Positions 36,001 to 44,584 of a DNA stretch of 64,000 bases are shown piece by piece. Both the position numbers and the translations under genes were made by a program. The stretch comes from Candidatus Ruminimicrobiellum bubulum (GTDB taxonomy: Bacteria > Elusimicrobiota > Endomicrobiia > Endomicrobiales > Endomicrobiaceae): the NCBI GenBank assembly GCA_017651625.1, contig JAGCCP010000030.1, positions 93,751 to 157,750 on the forward strand, written 5' to 3'. The notes beneath the pieces were generated by a model. It did no database searches, was not told where the DNA came from, and was given only the letters and a program-made list of their open reading frames with translations. How positions within the stretch are numbered: position 1 is the first letter of the stretch; every line of letters starts with the position of its first letter.

Positions 36001-38954
36001 TTGAAAAAAGAACTTTTGTTTTTGTTTGGCCTGTAGAATCTGTTAAATATACATATTTCACTCCAAAATTTGCGGACGGAGGCACTCCGGAACAAAGAGT
36101 ATCCGCTTTTGAACCGTTCAAACAATTTATGGATAAAGCAAGAGAATACAGCGCAACGGGTAAACCTTCGGTTGTCTTTATACCGGGATATTTAATAACA
36201 GAACTTGCAATGTATTTGGAAAATCCGAAAATCGGTGACGATTTCGTAGATATCACTTACGGGGACTCATCGGAAGTAAATAATTTCAGTGTTTGGTACA
36301 AAAAACAAGATGCCAAAGATATTGAAAAAATAGAAGTTTTGAAGTTAGACGGTTTAACGATAGTAATGTATCCGGAAGGAAACAGAGGTCACAACGAACA
36401 GGCATACTTAAAAACTTTAATGGCAACATACAATTTCGGCAAAGAAAGTTTCGACGGAATGTTAACACAGGCAGGTTATACATGGAAAGCAAATACGGTT
36501 TATGTCTATGAAGGAAAAGAAATGGAAAATTTGAATATGGAAGCACAACTGTTAAAAAATCCTTCTATAAAAGTCGGTGCGGTTACTTATGTATATGAAA
36601 ATTTAAAAAGAGTATTTATAGATCTTTATTCAGATATGGACAAATACTTTAGAACAATACTGCCTAAATTTACTAAAGGAAACTGGATTCACGTTGAAGA
36701 AGTCGTAAGAGAAACTATAGATATTACACAAATAAAAGAAGCTGCATTGGCAAAAGCTAAATTGGGTTTTGAATCGTTTGAAATTATTCCGGTGAAAGCA
36801 AGCCTTTTAAATGAAACGGATTACGGAACACCGACTATATTGGAACAAGAAGGAAAAAGAATACCTGTATATACTTTAGATTTTGAAGGAGCCAAAATTT
36901 ATCTTGTCGGAATGGCAAGAAACGATATTCTTTGGCAGGATTGTGTATTGGAGTATGTTAAAGATTTCTTAAAAGATTACAAGAACAATATTATTTCGTT
37001 TGACGGATTACCGCAGATATCGGCTGCAAGAACAAAACGTTTCTTCCCGATGGGATATGTTCCCGTAGTATTAAATTCGGATACGGAAATAAACGGGATG
37101 ATAGAAGATTTGGGATACGATAATATTGTCGATACTTCGGATATTCTTGCAAGAATAGGAAACACGAAACTAAAGTATCCGCATGTTGCAAGCGATATGA
37201 AAGAAATATCAGAAGCAATAATCGTAATAAAAACATTGAAACAAAAATCTTTCTTCGGACAATTTGCTCAAGATAAAACTTCTTATGTAGGTGTAAAAAT
37301 AGCTTCCGATGAACATATATTTAACAACGAAATGGAAGAGAATGAATTTATAGAAATATTAAAAGGAACCGATATAGATTTTGTTACGGTAGTTATAAGA
37401 GATAATGATTTGGGAGTACATGTTTTAAACAGAGAAACAACCGTCAAAGAAAATTTAACAAAACTATCCGAAAATTTACATGCTATCAATAAAGAAATCG
37501 TTTTGGAATACACTTTCAGATTTATAGATGAATTTTTTAAAACTTTTGTAAGAACGATACAGGAAGATTGTAAAGATATGAATATAGACGGAATAAAGCT
37601 CGATTTAGCCGATTGTTCCGTAGAAGATATCGGTAAAACAATAGAAGATTTAAAAGCTATAAGAGCAGCTCTTCCGGACTTAAGCATATCGTTACAGGTA
37701 TCCAACAGCGTTTGGGAAAAATATTCGACTTTCCTTGAAGAATTGAATATTACAAGAACAGTATCGAGTAAAGAAGAACTTCTTATCGGTGAACATGATT
37801 TGTCTTCGGCAACCGATGTGAACTACGAAATATCGATATACAAGAATCAACAGGAATACGAGTATAAAATTTTCAATTTAACAAATCAAAGAGAAAGAGT
37901 GTTAGATAAAGATCCTGAACATCTTTCATCCACAATGAGATCTTTAGTTGAATTAGGTGAAGAAAAATATGCCGACCAAATAATAGACAACAGATTGGAA
38001 AACATCTTTCAAAAAGTCGTTCTTAACGATTCTATAGGTAAATTAATACTGCCGGTTAACATGCTTTATGCAGAGAGATTAGCTAACAATGAAAACTCAA
38101 ATGTTATACAAGCGGTATCTAATTTAATAAGATTATTTAAAGAAGCTAAAGGTTTGAACGAAAGAAGAAAGTTCGCTTACGAGTTCGGTTTACAACAAAA
38201 AGTAAAATTAACAGACCAACAAGAGCAGGAAATAGAACAAATTTTAAGAGGAGAAAGTGGTGTTTCTGCGGGAGGTTATGTAAGAAAGAACTTTCCTTAT
38301 GTTTTTGATTATTTCGTGGAATCCAGACAAACAAGAATAGAAATAAGCGACAGCTTTTTGTTCGGTATATATGAGGCAAATCTTACAAGGAAGTATAAAG
38401 AAGGGCAGCTCGGTAAAGTTTTGGAATTTGTAAAAGACGATAGTGTTTCTTTCGATACACAAGAAAATGCAAACAAAAGACAAGCATTATTTTTTAGGAC
38501 TTTAGCACAAATTTATTTATACAGAGATACGATTAAAGATGTATTTTCTATGGATAGCGACGAATTTAAATTCTATGAAGGGAAAAACTATAAAGAAAAT
38601 TATTTAAATGCTCTTATGAGAGAACTCCAAAGAAGAGACAGAATTTATAACGGAATGACCGTATTTGAAAAAGGATTCCCTTTATTAACCAAAATGGTTA
38701 CCGGATATATGCCAAGCAGAAAAGAAGTCTCGCGCGAACCGGGAAATCATACATCGATTTTATATTATTTACCGAACAGAAAAGAAACTTTATACGAAGC
38801 AAGAGTATTAATGAAAGCTTTGTTAATGGGATATAAAACCGTAGAAGTTGAACCTGTATTACCGGAAATCGATCAAGAACAATTACAAGTCGAAGATGCA
38901 TTCATGGATGAAAATATCAGTAATCGTATTAATGATATGTTGGCAAGCGCCTAA
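33072..38954 (+). CDS. giant exported protein with Tiki/ChaN-like N-terminal domain
   Basis: The 1960-residue product begins with a hydrophobic export signal (SVVIALCFINLTIVDIYGS). Residues about 50-490 resemble the Tiki/ChaN/TraB-like fold: INVQDLHADENTQ near 66, IYFEGAIGD near 97, GAEYFGF near 138 and the distant MVTGGYHSQG near 470. A membrane segment at about 660-678 (YITFILVLPIMAVMGGGGG) is followed by some 1280 residues without a recognised domain. That part contains VVFIPGYLITELAMYL near 1035, IVMYPEGNRGHNEQ near 1097 and a stretch near 1430-1570 that reads like alternating strands and helices. Proteins with this start seem to recur in Elusimicrobiota and Omnitrophota (recollection, not checked). 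It has no operon partners. The function is unknown. Confidence 0.75.
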   Translation: MKKILSVVIALCFINLTIVDIYGSLMPETTAVAVSGAAVIANYPVLPEDIGKIVQDMYVLGNRTVINVQDLHADENTQKNIISILEFIVNNYNVQNIYFEGAIGDLDFGWLNTIKDEKLKKDIANKLLSEGKITGAEYFGFFNKRKDISFKGLEEEKVYKENFVLLEQMYENRNIIKAEMEQISDNLKQAAEKAYGYKLSFLNDLVEDYTNKDISQITYYSYLFKLLKDLSISQATYPAITEFLGLEETFESLNMRKLEKEAAQINQELKDRLPYEQYSNIQKTFVKYPNMYYNELAKYVSDNNLERKYSEFVKFTNFIKQKNSIDVISLLQEEKDLTDTLYDNFAKTVIEKNLVFLNSYTNKLLLLFTNSLPSFEYGYIKNNFNKYCILLENYISNTDITEIKQWYKTADKFYSNNEKRNLSFLENILKKKISNDDFVNSLVVKNPERKSFEEILFTTKQPVDIMVTGGYHSQGLKNLMAKLNINYAVVMPDVRLANGKDSEDKFYKDYLKQYSVLANTYQKFIRSSVMNTQWEDPVKVMVGTFFDYTVLQELSQYLKTSEDVTETLQLIEQHFADILKQKGLKVDAKITDIESVNPNSFVVTVVSDGKERLFYVSDTVSGEIYNKSDIPEMEKEIAEFNAQPQAKKSKRTLLKKISRYITFILVLPIMAVMGGGGGFSLSKGKQEPQPKKGLTNNGSQINTPDSEQIEYIDTVIEEKANVSLSGKIKLDNVFVANGNKLSLKAGQNTFITIKNIDMSTIGELDITIEDNGEYEITSEDGIVKVYKVLRTDFSSSVKKRTELVSVLKKGKVFLPNEANWENQNEDTVVVFYMDSSSWSRGDLLEKRSDMIYKGKKIEYINLSDITSFSGVIDTDRLAKTLKEKKLNNKSVCLEFSLLEERYSKPLMTFTDLWAEQTKAATFINTAVPLSLFAEKARYSFSRNNKHFYLNDDGTYKRYPYKDRNWLRSVLQKYFPSFEKRTFVFVWPVESVKYTYFTPKFADGGTPEQRVSAFEPFKQFMDKAREYSATGKPSVVFIPGYLITELAMYLENPKIGDDFVDITYGDSSEVNNFSVWYKKQDAKDIEKIEVLKLDGLTIVMYPEGNRGHNEQAYLKTLMATYNFGKESFDGMLTQAGYTWKANTVYVYEGKEMENLNMEAQLLKNPSIKVGAVTYVYENLKRVFIDLYSDMDKYFRTILPKFTKGNWIHVEEVVRETIDITQIKEAALAKAKLGFESFEIIPVKASLLNETDYGTPTILEQEGKRIPVYTLDFEGAKIYLVGMARNDILWQDCVLEYVKDFLKDYKNNIISFDGLPQISAARTKRFFPMGYVPVVLNSDTEINGMIEDLGYDNIVDTSDILARIGNTKLKYPHVASDMKEISEAIIVIKTLKQKSFFGQFAQDKTSYVGVKIASDEHIFNNEMEENEFIEILKGTDIDFVTVVIRDNDLGVHVLNRETTVKENLTKLSENLHAINKEIVLEYTFRFIDEFFKTFVRTIQEDCKDMNIDGIKLDLADCSVEDIGKTIEDLKAIRAALPDLSISLQVSNSVWEKYSTFLEELNITRTVSSKEELLIGEHDLSSATDVNYEISIYKNQQEYEYKIFNLTNQRERVLDKDPEHLSSTMRSLVELGEEKYADQIIDNRLENIFQKVVLNDSIGKLILPVNMLYAERLANNENSNVIQAVSNLIRLFKEAKGLNERRKFAYEFGLQQKVKLTDQQEQEIEQILRGESGVSAGGYVRKNFPYVFDYFVESRQTRIEISDSFLFGIYEANLTRKYKEGQLGKVLEFVKDDSVSFDTQENANKRQALFFRTLAQIYLYRDTIKDVFSMDSDEFKFYEGKNYKENYLNALMRELQRRDRIYNGMTVFEKGFPLLTKMVTGYMPSRKEVSREPGNHTSILYYLPNRKETLYEARVLMKALLMGYKTVEVEPVLPEIDQEQLQVEDAFMDENISNRINDMLASA

Positions 38955-39010
38955 TCTGTTTTTGTTTATCATTGCGAGGTGACTTGTCACAGTGACAAGC
39001 CGTAGTCGTG

Positions 39011-39036
39011 TCATTGCGGACATGATCCGCAATCTG
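39011..39036. repeat. CATT...AATC-type palindrome
   Basis: ATTGCGGA at 39013-39020 and TCCGCAAT at 39026-39033 are separated by CATGA, in the context TC...CTG. It belongs to the same general class as the element at 27569. Confidence 0.8.
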
Positions 39037-39116
39037 TCCGATATAGATAATCTTTTTTGTCGTTAGTCATTGTCGTTCAAGACCTTAAGATTTTGTGTTT
39101 CCTTGTTCTTGGCTTT

Positions 39117-39250
39117 CAAAGAGTTTTCAGGTTTTTGCTTAGAAAGAAGCATTTGCCCACTGCGGTGTACATAAATGGAAGTGTAACGGATGGTACATAA
39201 AGAAGGCAAATGTAAAATTATAAGTAAAAAATTAAAATCGTTTCGCTCAA
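39117..39250 (+). repeat. R1 hairpin element, arm type GCATTTGCC
   Basis: Arms GCATTTGCC at 39149-39157 and GGCAAATGT at 39205-39213 pair with one G-T wobble. The tip has GCGGTGTACATAAATGG and GGTACATAAAGAA. Flanks GTTTTTGCTTAG and ATAAGTAAAAAATT extend the stem. Confidence 0.9.
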
Positions 39251-39265
39251 ATTGAAAATTTAATG

Positions 39266-40714
39266 TTACTTGATAACATTAAATTTCGAAACTCTATCGA
39301 TTAAAGAGTTTCCTGCAACTTCCGAGCCGATTTCCAAGTTAGAAACAATAGTTTTATTTATGTAGTTTACGGTTTTTTCGTTCTTTTCCGTATAAGATGT
39401 TACACCCCAAATACATTGTATAACGTATGGTTTATTATCTTCATGCCCGATATATAACATTATATGACCGGATAAATAAACAAAAGATATTCCCGGAATA
39501 CCGGTTTCAATTATAGAATCGTTTTTTATCGTATCATCATCTTTTTTATTTAATTTTGTAACTTGTCCGCACTTTATTTTTTGAACAGAAGTTTCGGGGA
39601 GCAATATACCGAAACAATTAAATATTTGTCCCAAATATCCGGAACAATCCTGTTCTCCGTTTGAACCGCCCCATCCGTAAGGGGAATTTAAGTGATTAAA
39701 CGCCAAAATCAAAGCATTTCTTTGAGTATAGGGTAAATAACCTACATTTACATCTTTGAAGTTTAAATAGCCTTTTTGAAGCACTAAATTTCCTTCCGAA
39801 TCGGATGTCGGAATATTTACGCATACATATTTTGTTCCTTTTTTACCTGCATAAGGAAATTTTGCACCCATTCTTGCATATTCCAAAAAATTTGTTCTTT
39901 CTTTATCCAGGAAAATATCGGCTTTCGGATCTGTAACCACTACAGGCTTTTTCATCTCTATCCACTTGTTAAATGTTTTTCTGTCGGTAAAAGCAATATT
40001 TTCCGTTTGTATCCAACCTTCTTCCGTAGGTGTCATAACGTAGCACCACTGTTTATCTTTTGTTTGGCACAACACTATTACAGGAGTTCCCAAATCTATA
40101 CTTTCTTCCTGTAATCTGTCTATATCTTTAGAATTTTTGCTTGATATTATTTTTTGTGATGTCGGCAAAAGTCTTACATCGTTATATTTTGTCGTTATGG
40201 CAAATCTTACATTTGTCGTATCCCCTTCGGGAAGATCTATTTTTTCATCAAGAGTAATAAAAAAATCGGGGAACAAATGTTCTCCGTATTCGTTAAGATA
40301 ATTCTTTTTTGTTATATAGGAAGATGTTTGTTTAAAAGTTTTTTCCAACCTTTCTCTTGATACAGTTTCGGGATATCCTTTCATATTTGCAATACCGAGA
40401 TGCAAATCGAAAATATCTTTGTTTAATTGTATTATTTGTTTTTTGTCTAATATTATTTTGTCCGGTTCGGAAAGTTTAGAAATCCAATAACCTTCCGTTT
40501 TTAATTGTTTAGGTGTATTATCTTCAAATACAACTTTATCGGAAGTTTTTCTGTATATCAATGAAACGGGATTTTTTATCTCAACATTTTTCTTTGATAT
40601 TTTTACCTCGGTGTAATTTATACCTGTTTCCTTTACTCTTTTACTTTTTGCAAAAGAAACATTTACAACTAAAAACAATATTAAAATTTGTATTACAAAA
40701 ATCTTTTTATTCAT
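39266..40714 (-). CDS. NlpC/P60-family cell wall hydrolase with SH3 region
   Basis: The 482-residue protein has a signal peptide (FVIQILILFLVVNVSFAKS), a central region with SH3b-like features (EESIDLGTPVIVLCQTKDKQ, WIQTENIAF) and a C-terminal NlpC/P60 domain. Its catalytic cysteine is in GEQDCSGYLGQIF near residue 357 and its histidine in YLSGHIMLYIGH near 420. Such enzymes cut gamma-D-glutamyl-diaminopimelate bonds in peptidoglycan stems. The layout (stabilising N-terminal region, SH3, NlpC/P60) matches a group known from delta-proteobacteria and anaerobes. A GGAG site precedes the ATG. It is divergent from the OmpA-like gene. Confidence 0.88.
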   Translation of the reverse strand: MNKKIFVIQILILFLVVNVSFAKSKRVKETGINYTEVKISKKNVEIKNPVSLIYRKTSDKVVFEDNTPKQLKTEGYWISKLSEPDKIILDKKQIIQLNKDIFDLHLGIANMKGYPETVSRERLEKTFKQTSSYITKKNYLNEYGEHLFPDFFITLDEKIDLPEGDTTNVRFAITTKYNDVRLLPTSQKIISSKNSKDIDRLQEESIDLGTPVIVLCQTKDKQWCYVMTPTEEGWIQTENIAFTDRKTFNKWIEMKKPVVVTDPKADIFLDKERTNFLEYARMGAKFPYAGKKGTKYVCVNIPTSDSEGNLVLQKGYLNFKDVNVGYLPYTQRNALILAFNHLNSPYGWGGSNGEQDCSGYLGQIFNCFGILLPETSVQKIKCGQVTKLNKKDDDTIKNDSIIETGIPGISFVYLSGHIMLYIGHEDNKPYVIQCIWGVTSYTEKNEKTVNYINKTIVSNLEIGSEVAGNSLIDRVSKFNVIK

Positions 40715-40775
40715 AAAAAAATACTCCGTATTTTTTAAGCTTATAGTTTATAGTATATAGTTTATAGTTTTCGGT

Positions 40776-40809
40776 AAAAATTTGCAAAGCAAATTTTTAA
40801 TTGTATAAT
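40776..40809 (+). promoter_or_regulatory. leaderless promoter of the OmpA-like gene, embedded in a palindrome
   Basis: TTGCAA at 40782-40787 and TATAAT at 40804-40809 are separated by 16 bases. The ATG follows exactly six bases after the -10 box, so transcription should start at its A. The -35 box sits inside a perfect palindrome (AAAAATTTGC at 40776-40785, GCAAATTTTT at 40789-40798). R3-type AGTTTATAG units lie just upstream (40738-40770). Confidence 0.5.
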
Positions 40810-40815
40810 GTACTT

Positions 40816-41376
40816 ATGAATAAGATGTTAAAAATTTTTATTATTTTTATTTCATTGGTAATAGTAACCGGCTTTTGTGTTGCCGATACTAAAACTTCGA
40901 ATAACGATATAAATAAAGCTCCGGAAATTAAAAGTTATGAAATTATTATTCCGCCTGTTTTAGGATTAGATAAAAGAGCTTCTTTAGAGAAAGACGAAAT
41001 TAATATACTTGATAAACAAAAATTTAAAAATTTATTAAAATTTGACAGAATATTAACAAGAGAAATAAATACCATAAACATAAGGTACAGTACTGCATGG
41101 ATACAGAGACTGGAAAAAATCGCAAGAGAAATAAGAAAACATCCTGATACGATTGTTATTTTGGAAGGTTTTAGAAATACCGAACTTACGGAAAGAGAAA
41201 ACATTGAAATGTCTAAAAAGCATGCTCTCTTTGTCGCATCTATTCTAAAAGATATATACAGAGTAAAAAACACAATGGCAGCTATCGGCAGAGGAATAGA
41301 AAAAAACGACGAACTTAATTATAATTGTGTAATCATATCCCTTATAAAAGATGTTAACCCTTCCGATAGGATATAA
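40816..41376 (+). CDS. OmpA-like periplasmic protein
   Basis: The 186-residue protein has an N-terminal hydrophobic signal (IFIIFISLVIVTGFCVAD) and a C-terminal region resembling the OmpA peptidoglycan-binding domain: WIQRLEKIAREIRKHPDTIVILEGFRN and KKHALFVASILKDIY. The usual NxxLSxxRA is degenerate (EMSKKHA). It probably sits in the periplasm near the cell wall. There is no ribosome binding site; the ATG at 40816 lies six bases after a TATAAT, consistent with a leaderless message. An in-frame TTG at 40801 would lie upstream of that -10 box and is unlikely. Confidence 0.6.
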   Translation: MNKMLKIFIIFISLVIVTGFCVADTKTSNNDINKAPEIKSYEIIIPPVLGLDKRASLEKDEINILDKQKFKNLLKFDRILTREINTINIRYSTAWIQRLEKIAREIRKHPDTIVILEGFRNTELTERENIEMSKKHALFVASILKDIYRVKNTMAAIGRGIEKNDELNYNCVIISLIKDVNPSDRI

Positions 41377-41430
41377 AATTTTTCTTAAAATTTTTATATA
41401 ATGTATCGAATTGAATTTTAGGATAAATAA

Positions 41431-43197
41431 ATGAACAAATACGATGTTGTTGTTATAGGCGGAGGAAATGCGGGTTGTGAAGCTGCACTTGCTCCGGCAA
41501 GAATAGGATTGAAAACATTATTAATCACACAAAGCGTGGATTTAATAGCAAATATGCCTTGTAATCCTGCTATCGGCGGTATTGCAAAAGGTCAAATTGT
41601 TAGAGAAATAGATGCTTTGGGCGGTGAAATGGGTTGGATTACCGATATGGCCGGTATCCAATTTAAAATTCTTAACAAATCAAGAGGTCCTGCGGTATGG
41701 TCACCGAGAGCTCAATGCGATAAAAAACTTTATTCTACATTCATGCAAAATTCAATAATATCGCAAAAGAATTTAGATTTATTACAAGCAACAGCCACAC
41801 AACTTATAATAGAAAACGGTAAAGTTACAGGTGTTAAAACAAATTTAGATGAAACGATATATGCACAAGCCGTTATTGTAACAACAGGAACATTTTTAAA
41901 CGGTAAAATATTTGTAGGTAAAACGGTATTTAACGGCGGAAGGTTCAGTGAAAATGCTTCTATCGATTTGTCCGAATCTCTAAAAAAAGATTGCGGACTT
42001 GAAATATCGAGATTTACAACTTGTACACCTCCCAGAGTTAACGGAAGCACGGTAGATTATTCTAAAATGACTCCGCAACCGGGAGATAATCCTCCTATAC
42101 CGTTTTCACATTTTACAAACACAAAAGTTTGGCAACAGACAAAAAAACAAGTTCCGTGCTTTTTAGTATATTCAAACGAAACAACACACAAAATCATTCA
42201 AGATAACATAAAAGAGTCTTCTTTGTATAACGGTCTTGCAAATGCTCACGGACCCAGGTATTGTCCGTCAATAGAAGATAAAATTGTCAGGTTCCCGCAA
42301 AGAACAAGACATCAATTATTTCTGGAACCGGAAAGTTTAAGCACACAAGAAGTTTATATAAACGGACTTTTTACGGGATTAGGGGAAAAAGTTCAACAGG
42401 AAATATTACATTCCATTGAAGGTTTGGAAAATGTAAAAATAATAAGATACGGTTATGCTATCGAATATGATTATGTTCCGCCTACACAAACGAAACATAC
42501 TCTTGAAACCAAAAACATAGAAAACCTTTATCTTGCAGGGCAAATTAACGGAACTACAGGTTACGAAGAAGCCGCAGGTCAGGGAATAGTTGCGGGAATA
42601 AATGCCGCTTTAAAAATATTACAAAGAGATCCTTTAATTCTTCACAGACAAGAATCTTATATAGGTATTTTGATAGACGATTTAGTAACTAAAAATGTGG
42701 ATGAACCGTACAGAATGTTCACATCAAGAGCTGAATACCGTCTAAGCATAAGAAGTGATAATACGGATTTAAGACTTATGGAATTAGGTCATCATATAGG
42801 TTTAATTTCGGATGCAATGTATAAAAAATTCACATTGTACAGACAGACATTGGTAGATTTGTATGAAGGAAACGATGCTCCGTTACCTACGGACGAAGAA
42901 CTTAATCCGTGGTCTATGGACAAAGTCAGAGAAGAACTTGAAATAACAAAAAAATACGAAGGATATATTCATATACAAGAACAATCGGCAAAGAAGTTGG
43001 CCAAATACGAAAATAAACAGATACCGAAAAATTTCGATTACGATTCTATTTCTACTTTGTCGGCGGAAACCAAAGAAAAATTGAAAAAAGTTTTACCTTT
43101 AACGCTGGGGCAGGCAAACAGAATACCGGGAATTAAACCGAGTGATATTTTGTTTTTGAATATAGCTATTGAGAAAGCAAAAAAAGGCAATGTATAA
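41431..43197 (+). CDS. mnmG: tRNA uridine 5-carboxymethylaminomethyl modification enzyme MnmG
   Basis: MnmG with MnmE modifies U34 of several tRNAs. The FAD-binding start VVIGGGNAGCEAALAPARIG, the catalytic-loop sequences MPCNPAIGGIAKGQ and KSRGPAVWSPRAQCDK, and LAGQINGTTGYEEAAGQG are all present. At 588 residues it is slightly short but complete, ending with the usual LGQANRIPGIKPSDI. The ATG follows an AGGATAAATAA stretch. The region after its stop is rich in repeats. Confidence 0.97.
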   Translation: MNKYDVVVIGGGNAGCEAALAPARIGLKTLLITQSVDLIANMPCNPAIGGIAKGQIVREIDALGGEMGWITDMAGIQFKILNKSRGPAVWSPRAQCDKKLYSTFMQNSIISQKNLDLLQATATQLIIENGKVTGVKTNLDETIYAQAVIVTTGTFLNGKIFVGKTVFNGGRFSENASIDLSESLKKDCGLEISRFTTCTPPRVNGSTVDYSKMTPQPGDNPPIPFSHFTNTKVWQQTKKQVPCFLVYSNETTHKIIQDNIKESSLYNGLANAHGPRYCPSIEDKIVRFPQRTRHQLFLEPESLSTQEVYINGLFTGLGEKVQQEILHSIEGLENVKIIRYGYAIEYDYVPPTQTKHTLETKNIENLYLAGQINGTTGYEEAAGQGIVAGINAALKILQRDPLILHRQESYIGILIDDLVTKNVDEPYRMFTSRAEYRLSIRSDNTDLRLMELGHHIGLISDAMYKKFTLYRQTLVDLYEGNDAPLPTDEELNPWSMDKVREELEITKKYEGYIHIQEQSAKKLAKYENKQIPKNFDYDSISTLSAETKEKLKKVLPLTLGQANRIPGIKPSDILFLNIAIEKAKKGNV

Positions 43198-43218
43198 TGT
43201 ACAATGTACAATTTTCGT

Positions 43219-43247
43219 TGTCATTGCGAGTGAAACGAAGCAATCCA
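43219..43247. repeat. CATT...AATC-type palindrome
   Basis: ATTGC at 43223-43227 and GCAAT at 43240-43244 enclose GAGTGAAACGAA, in the context GTC...CC. The form TCATTGCGAG...GAAGCAATCC is a dispersed repeat type known from many bacteria. Confidence 0.75.
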
Positions 43248-43381
43248 GGTATTGTCGTGGTCGTTGGTTGCTCTCAAAGAATTTAAAAGTTTTTGCCGTT
43301 TGCCGTTGTTGTTTTGACATTCAAAGGATTTTAAGATTTTAAATTACAACTAAATATTTAACGTTTTCGTTACTTGGCAAA

Positions 43382-43510
43382 CAAAGAGTTTTCAAGTTTT
43401 TACTTAGAATAAGGCATTTGCCGACTGCGGTGTACAAAAGTGAAACGGTACATAAAGAAGGCAAATGCAAAATTATAAGTAAAAAATAAAACTCGCTTCG
43501 CTAAAATATG
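43382..43510 (+). repeat. R1 hairpin element, arm type GCATTTGCC, short tip
   Basis: Arms GCATTTGCC at 43414-43422 and GGCAAATGC at 43460-43468. The tip is the shortest of the family (GACTGCGGTGTACAAAAG then CGGTACATAAAGAA). Flanks GTTTTTACTTAG and ATAAGTAAAAAAT pair perfectly over about ten bases. Confidence 0.9.
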
Positions 43511-43535
43511 AATAAAATTTTTCGGAGAAAAATTT

Positions 43536-44318
43536 ATGAATAGGAAAATAAATATATACGTCTTTTCCGGAACGGGTAACACGCTAATTGTAGCAAATAA
43601 GATATCGGAAATATTTAATAAAAATTCTTATAATTCGACCGTTCACAAAATGGAAGCGGTAAAACCTAAAGATATAAACTTAAATTGCGTTATAGGTATA
43701 GGTTTTACTACGGCATGTTGGAACACATTTCCTTTTGTAAGAACTTGGATAGATTCTTTACCCGACGGTAACGGAGCGGAAACTTTTCTTTTTACATCCA
43801 TGGGAGATTGTTCTTTCGGAATGATAGCACACATTGCAAAAATATTGGAAAAGAAAAACTATAAAATTATCGGCGCAAAAGGTTTTATAATGCCTAACAA
43901 CTTTTTGCTTGTATTAAAAGACGACAAAAACATAGCAAGAATAGAAAAAAATTTACTAAAAGTAGAAGAATATGCAAAAGGTATAATCAACGGTAACGGA
44001 TATATAAGAAAATCGAACATTCTTTCTTCGATAGCATTTTCTGTTACAAGTCTTGTTACAACAAAATTATGGAAGACCAAACTTGCACAAAAGATAATGA
44101 AATTTAAAATCGATAAAACAAAATGTAACGGATGCGGATCTTGTGCAATGATTTGTCCTGCGGAAAACATTGAAATAAAAGATATTCCGCAATTTAAAGA
44201 TAACTGTGTTTTTTGTTTAAGATGTGTATCTTATTGTCCGCAACAGGCATTAAGTAACAAAATACTTTTAAAAACTTACAGAGCAGTAAATTTAAAGGAT
44301 ATGTTATGGAAAAAGTAA
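43536..44318 (+). CDS. EFR1-type flavodoxin/ferredoxin protein
   Basis: The 260-residue protein combines a flavodoxin-like N-terminal domain (FSGTGNTLIVANK near residue 10, FMN phosphate loop) with a C-terminal 2[4Fe-4S] ferredoxin (CNGCGSCAMICP near 197 and CVFCLRCVSYCP near 222). Proteins of this EFR1 kind carry electrons in anaerobes, but partners are usually unknown. GGAGA lies upstream of the ATG. Its end overlaps the SemiSWEET gene by 13 bases. Confidence 0.88.
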   Translation: MNRKINIYVFSGTGNTLIVANKISEIFNKNSYNSTVHKMEAVKPKDINLNCVIGIGFTTACWNTFPFVRTWIDSLPDGNGAETFLFTSMGDCSFGMIAHIAKILEKKNYKIIGAKGFIMPNNFLLVLKDDKNIARIEKNLLKVEEYAKGIINGNGYIRKSNILSSIAFSVTSLVTTKLWKTKLAQKIMKFKIDKTKCNGCGSCAMICPAENIEIKDIPQFKDNCVFCLRCVSYCPQQALSNKILLKTYRAVNLKDMLWKK

Positions 44319-44584
44319 TTATAGATTTTTTAGGATATATAGCCGCAACTATTACAACAATAGCTTTTTTACCGCAAATCATAAAAACGGTTAAATCAAA
44401 ATCCGCCAAAGATGTTTCTATGGGAATGTTTGTACTGTTTACGACGGGAGTTTTTTTGTGGATAGTTTACGGTATTTTAACAAGCACTTATCCGGTACTC
44501 ATAGCAAATGCGGTTATATTCTGTTTGGCACTTACACAAATTATTTTAAAAATAAAGTACGACAGGAAAGAAGGAAAAAAATAA
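44306..44584 (+). CDS. SemiSWEET-type sugar transporter
   Basis: The 92-residue protein has three membrane helices and the PQ-loop motif FLPQIIKTVKSKSAKDVSMG near residues 22-41, typical of SemiSWEETs. These dimerise to move small sugars across the membrane down a gradient. The overlap with the EFR1 gene and direct contact with the next gene indicate an operon of three. The transported sugar cannot be inferred. Confidence 0.88.
   Translation: MEKVIIDFLGYIAATITTIAFLPQIIKTVKSKSAKDVSMGMFVLFTTGVFLWIVYGILTSTYPVLIANAVIFCLALTQIILKIKYDRKEGKK

Larger units (their letters stand above)
38955..39265. other. 311-base intergenic repeat region after the giant gene
   Basis: No gene is visible. The region contains the palindrome CTTGTCAC/GTGACAAG at 38983-38999, the CATT...AATC-type palindrome at 39011-39036, an R1 lead-in module (GTCGTTCAAGACCTTAAG, 39073-39090) and a full R1 hairpin at 39117-39250 that reaches the end of the next gene. 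Confidence 0.85.
43198..43535. other. 338-base intergenic repeat region after mnmG
   Basis: No gene is visible. In order it holds a CATT...AATC-type palindrome (43219-43247), the module GTCGTTGGTTGCTCTCAAAG (43258-43280), a second module GTTGTTTTGACATTCAAAGG (about 43308-43327) and an R1 hairpin (43382-43510) ending shortly before the next gene. The modules also occur separately beside R1 copies elsewhere. Confidence 0.85.
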
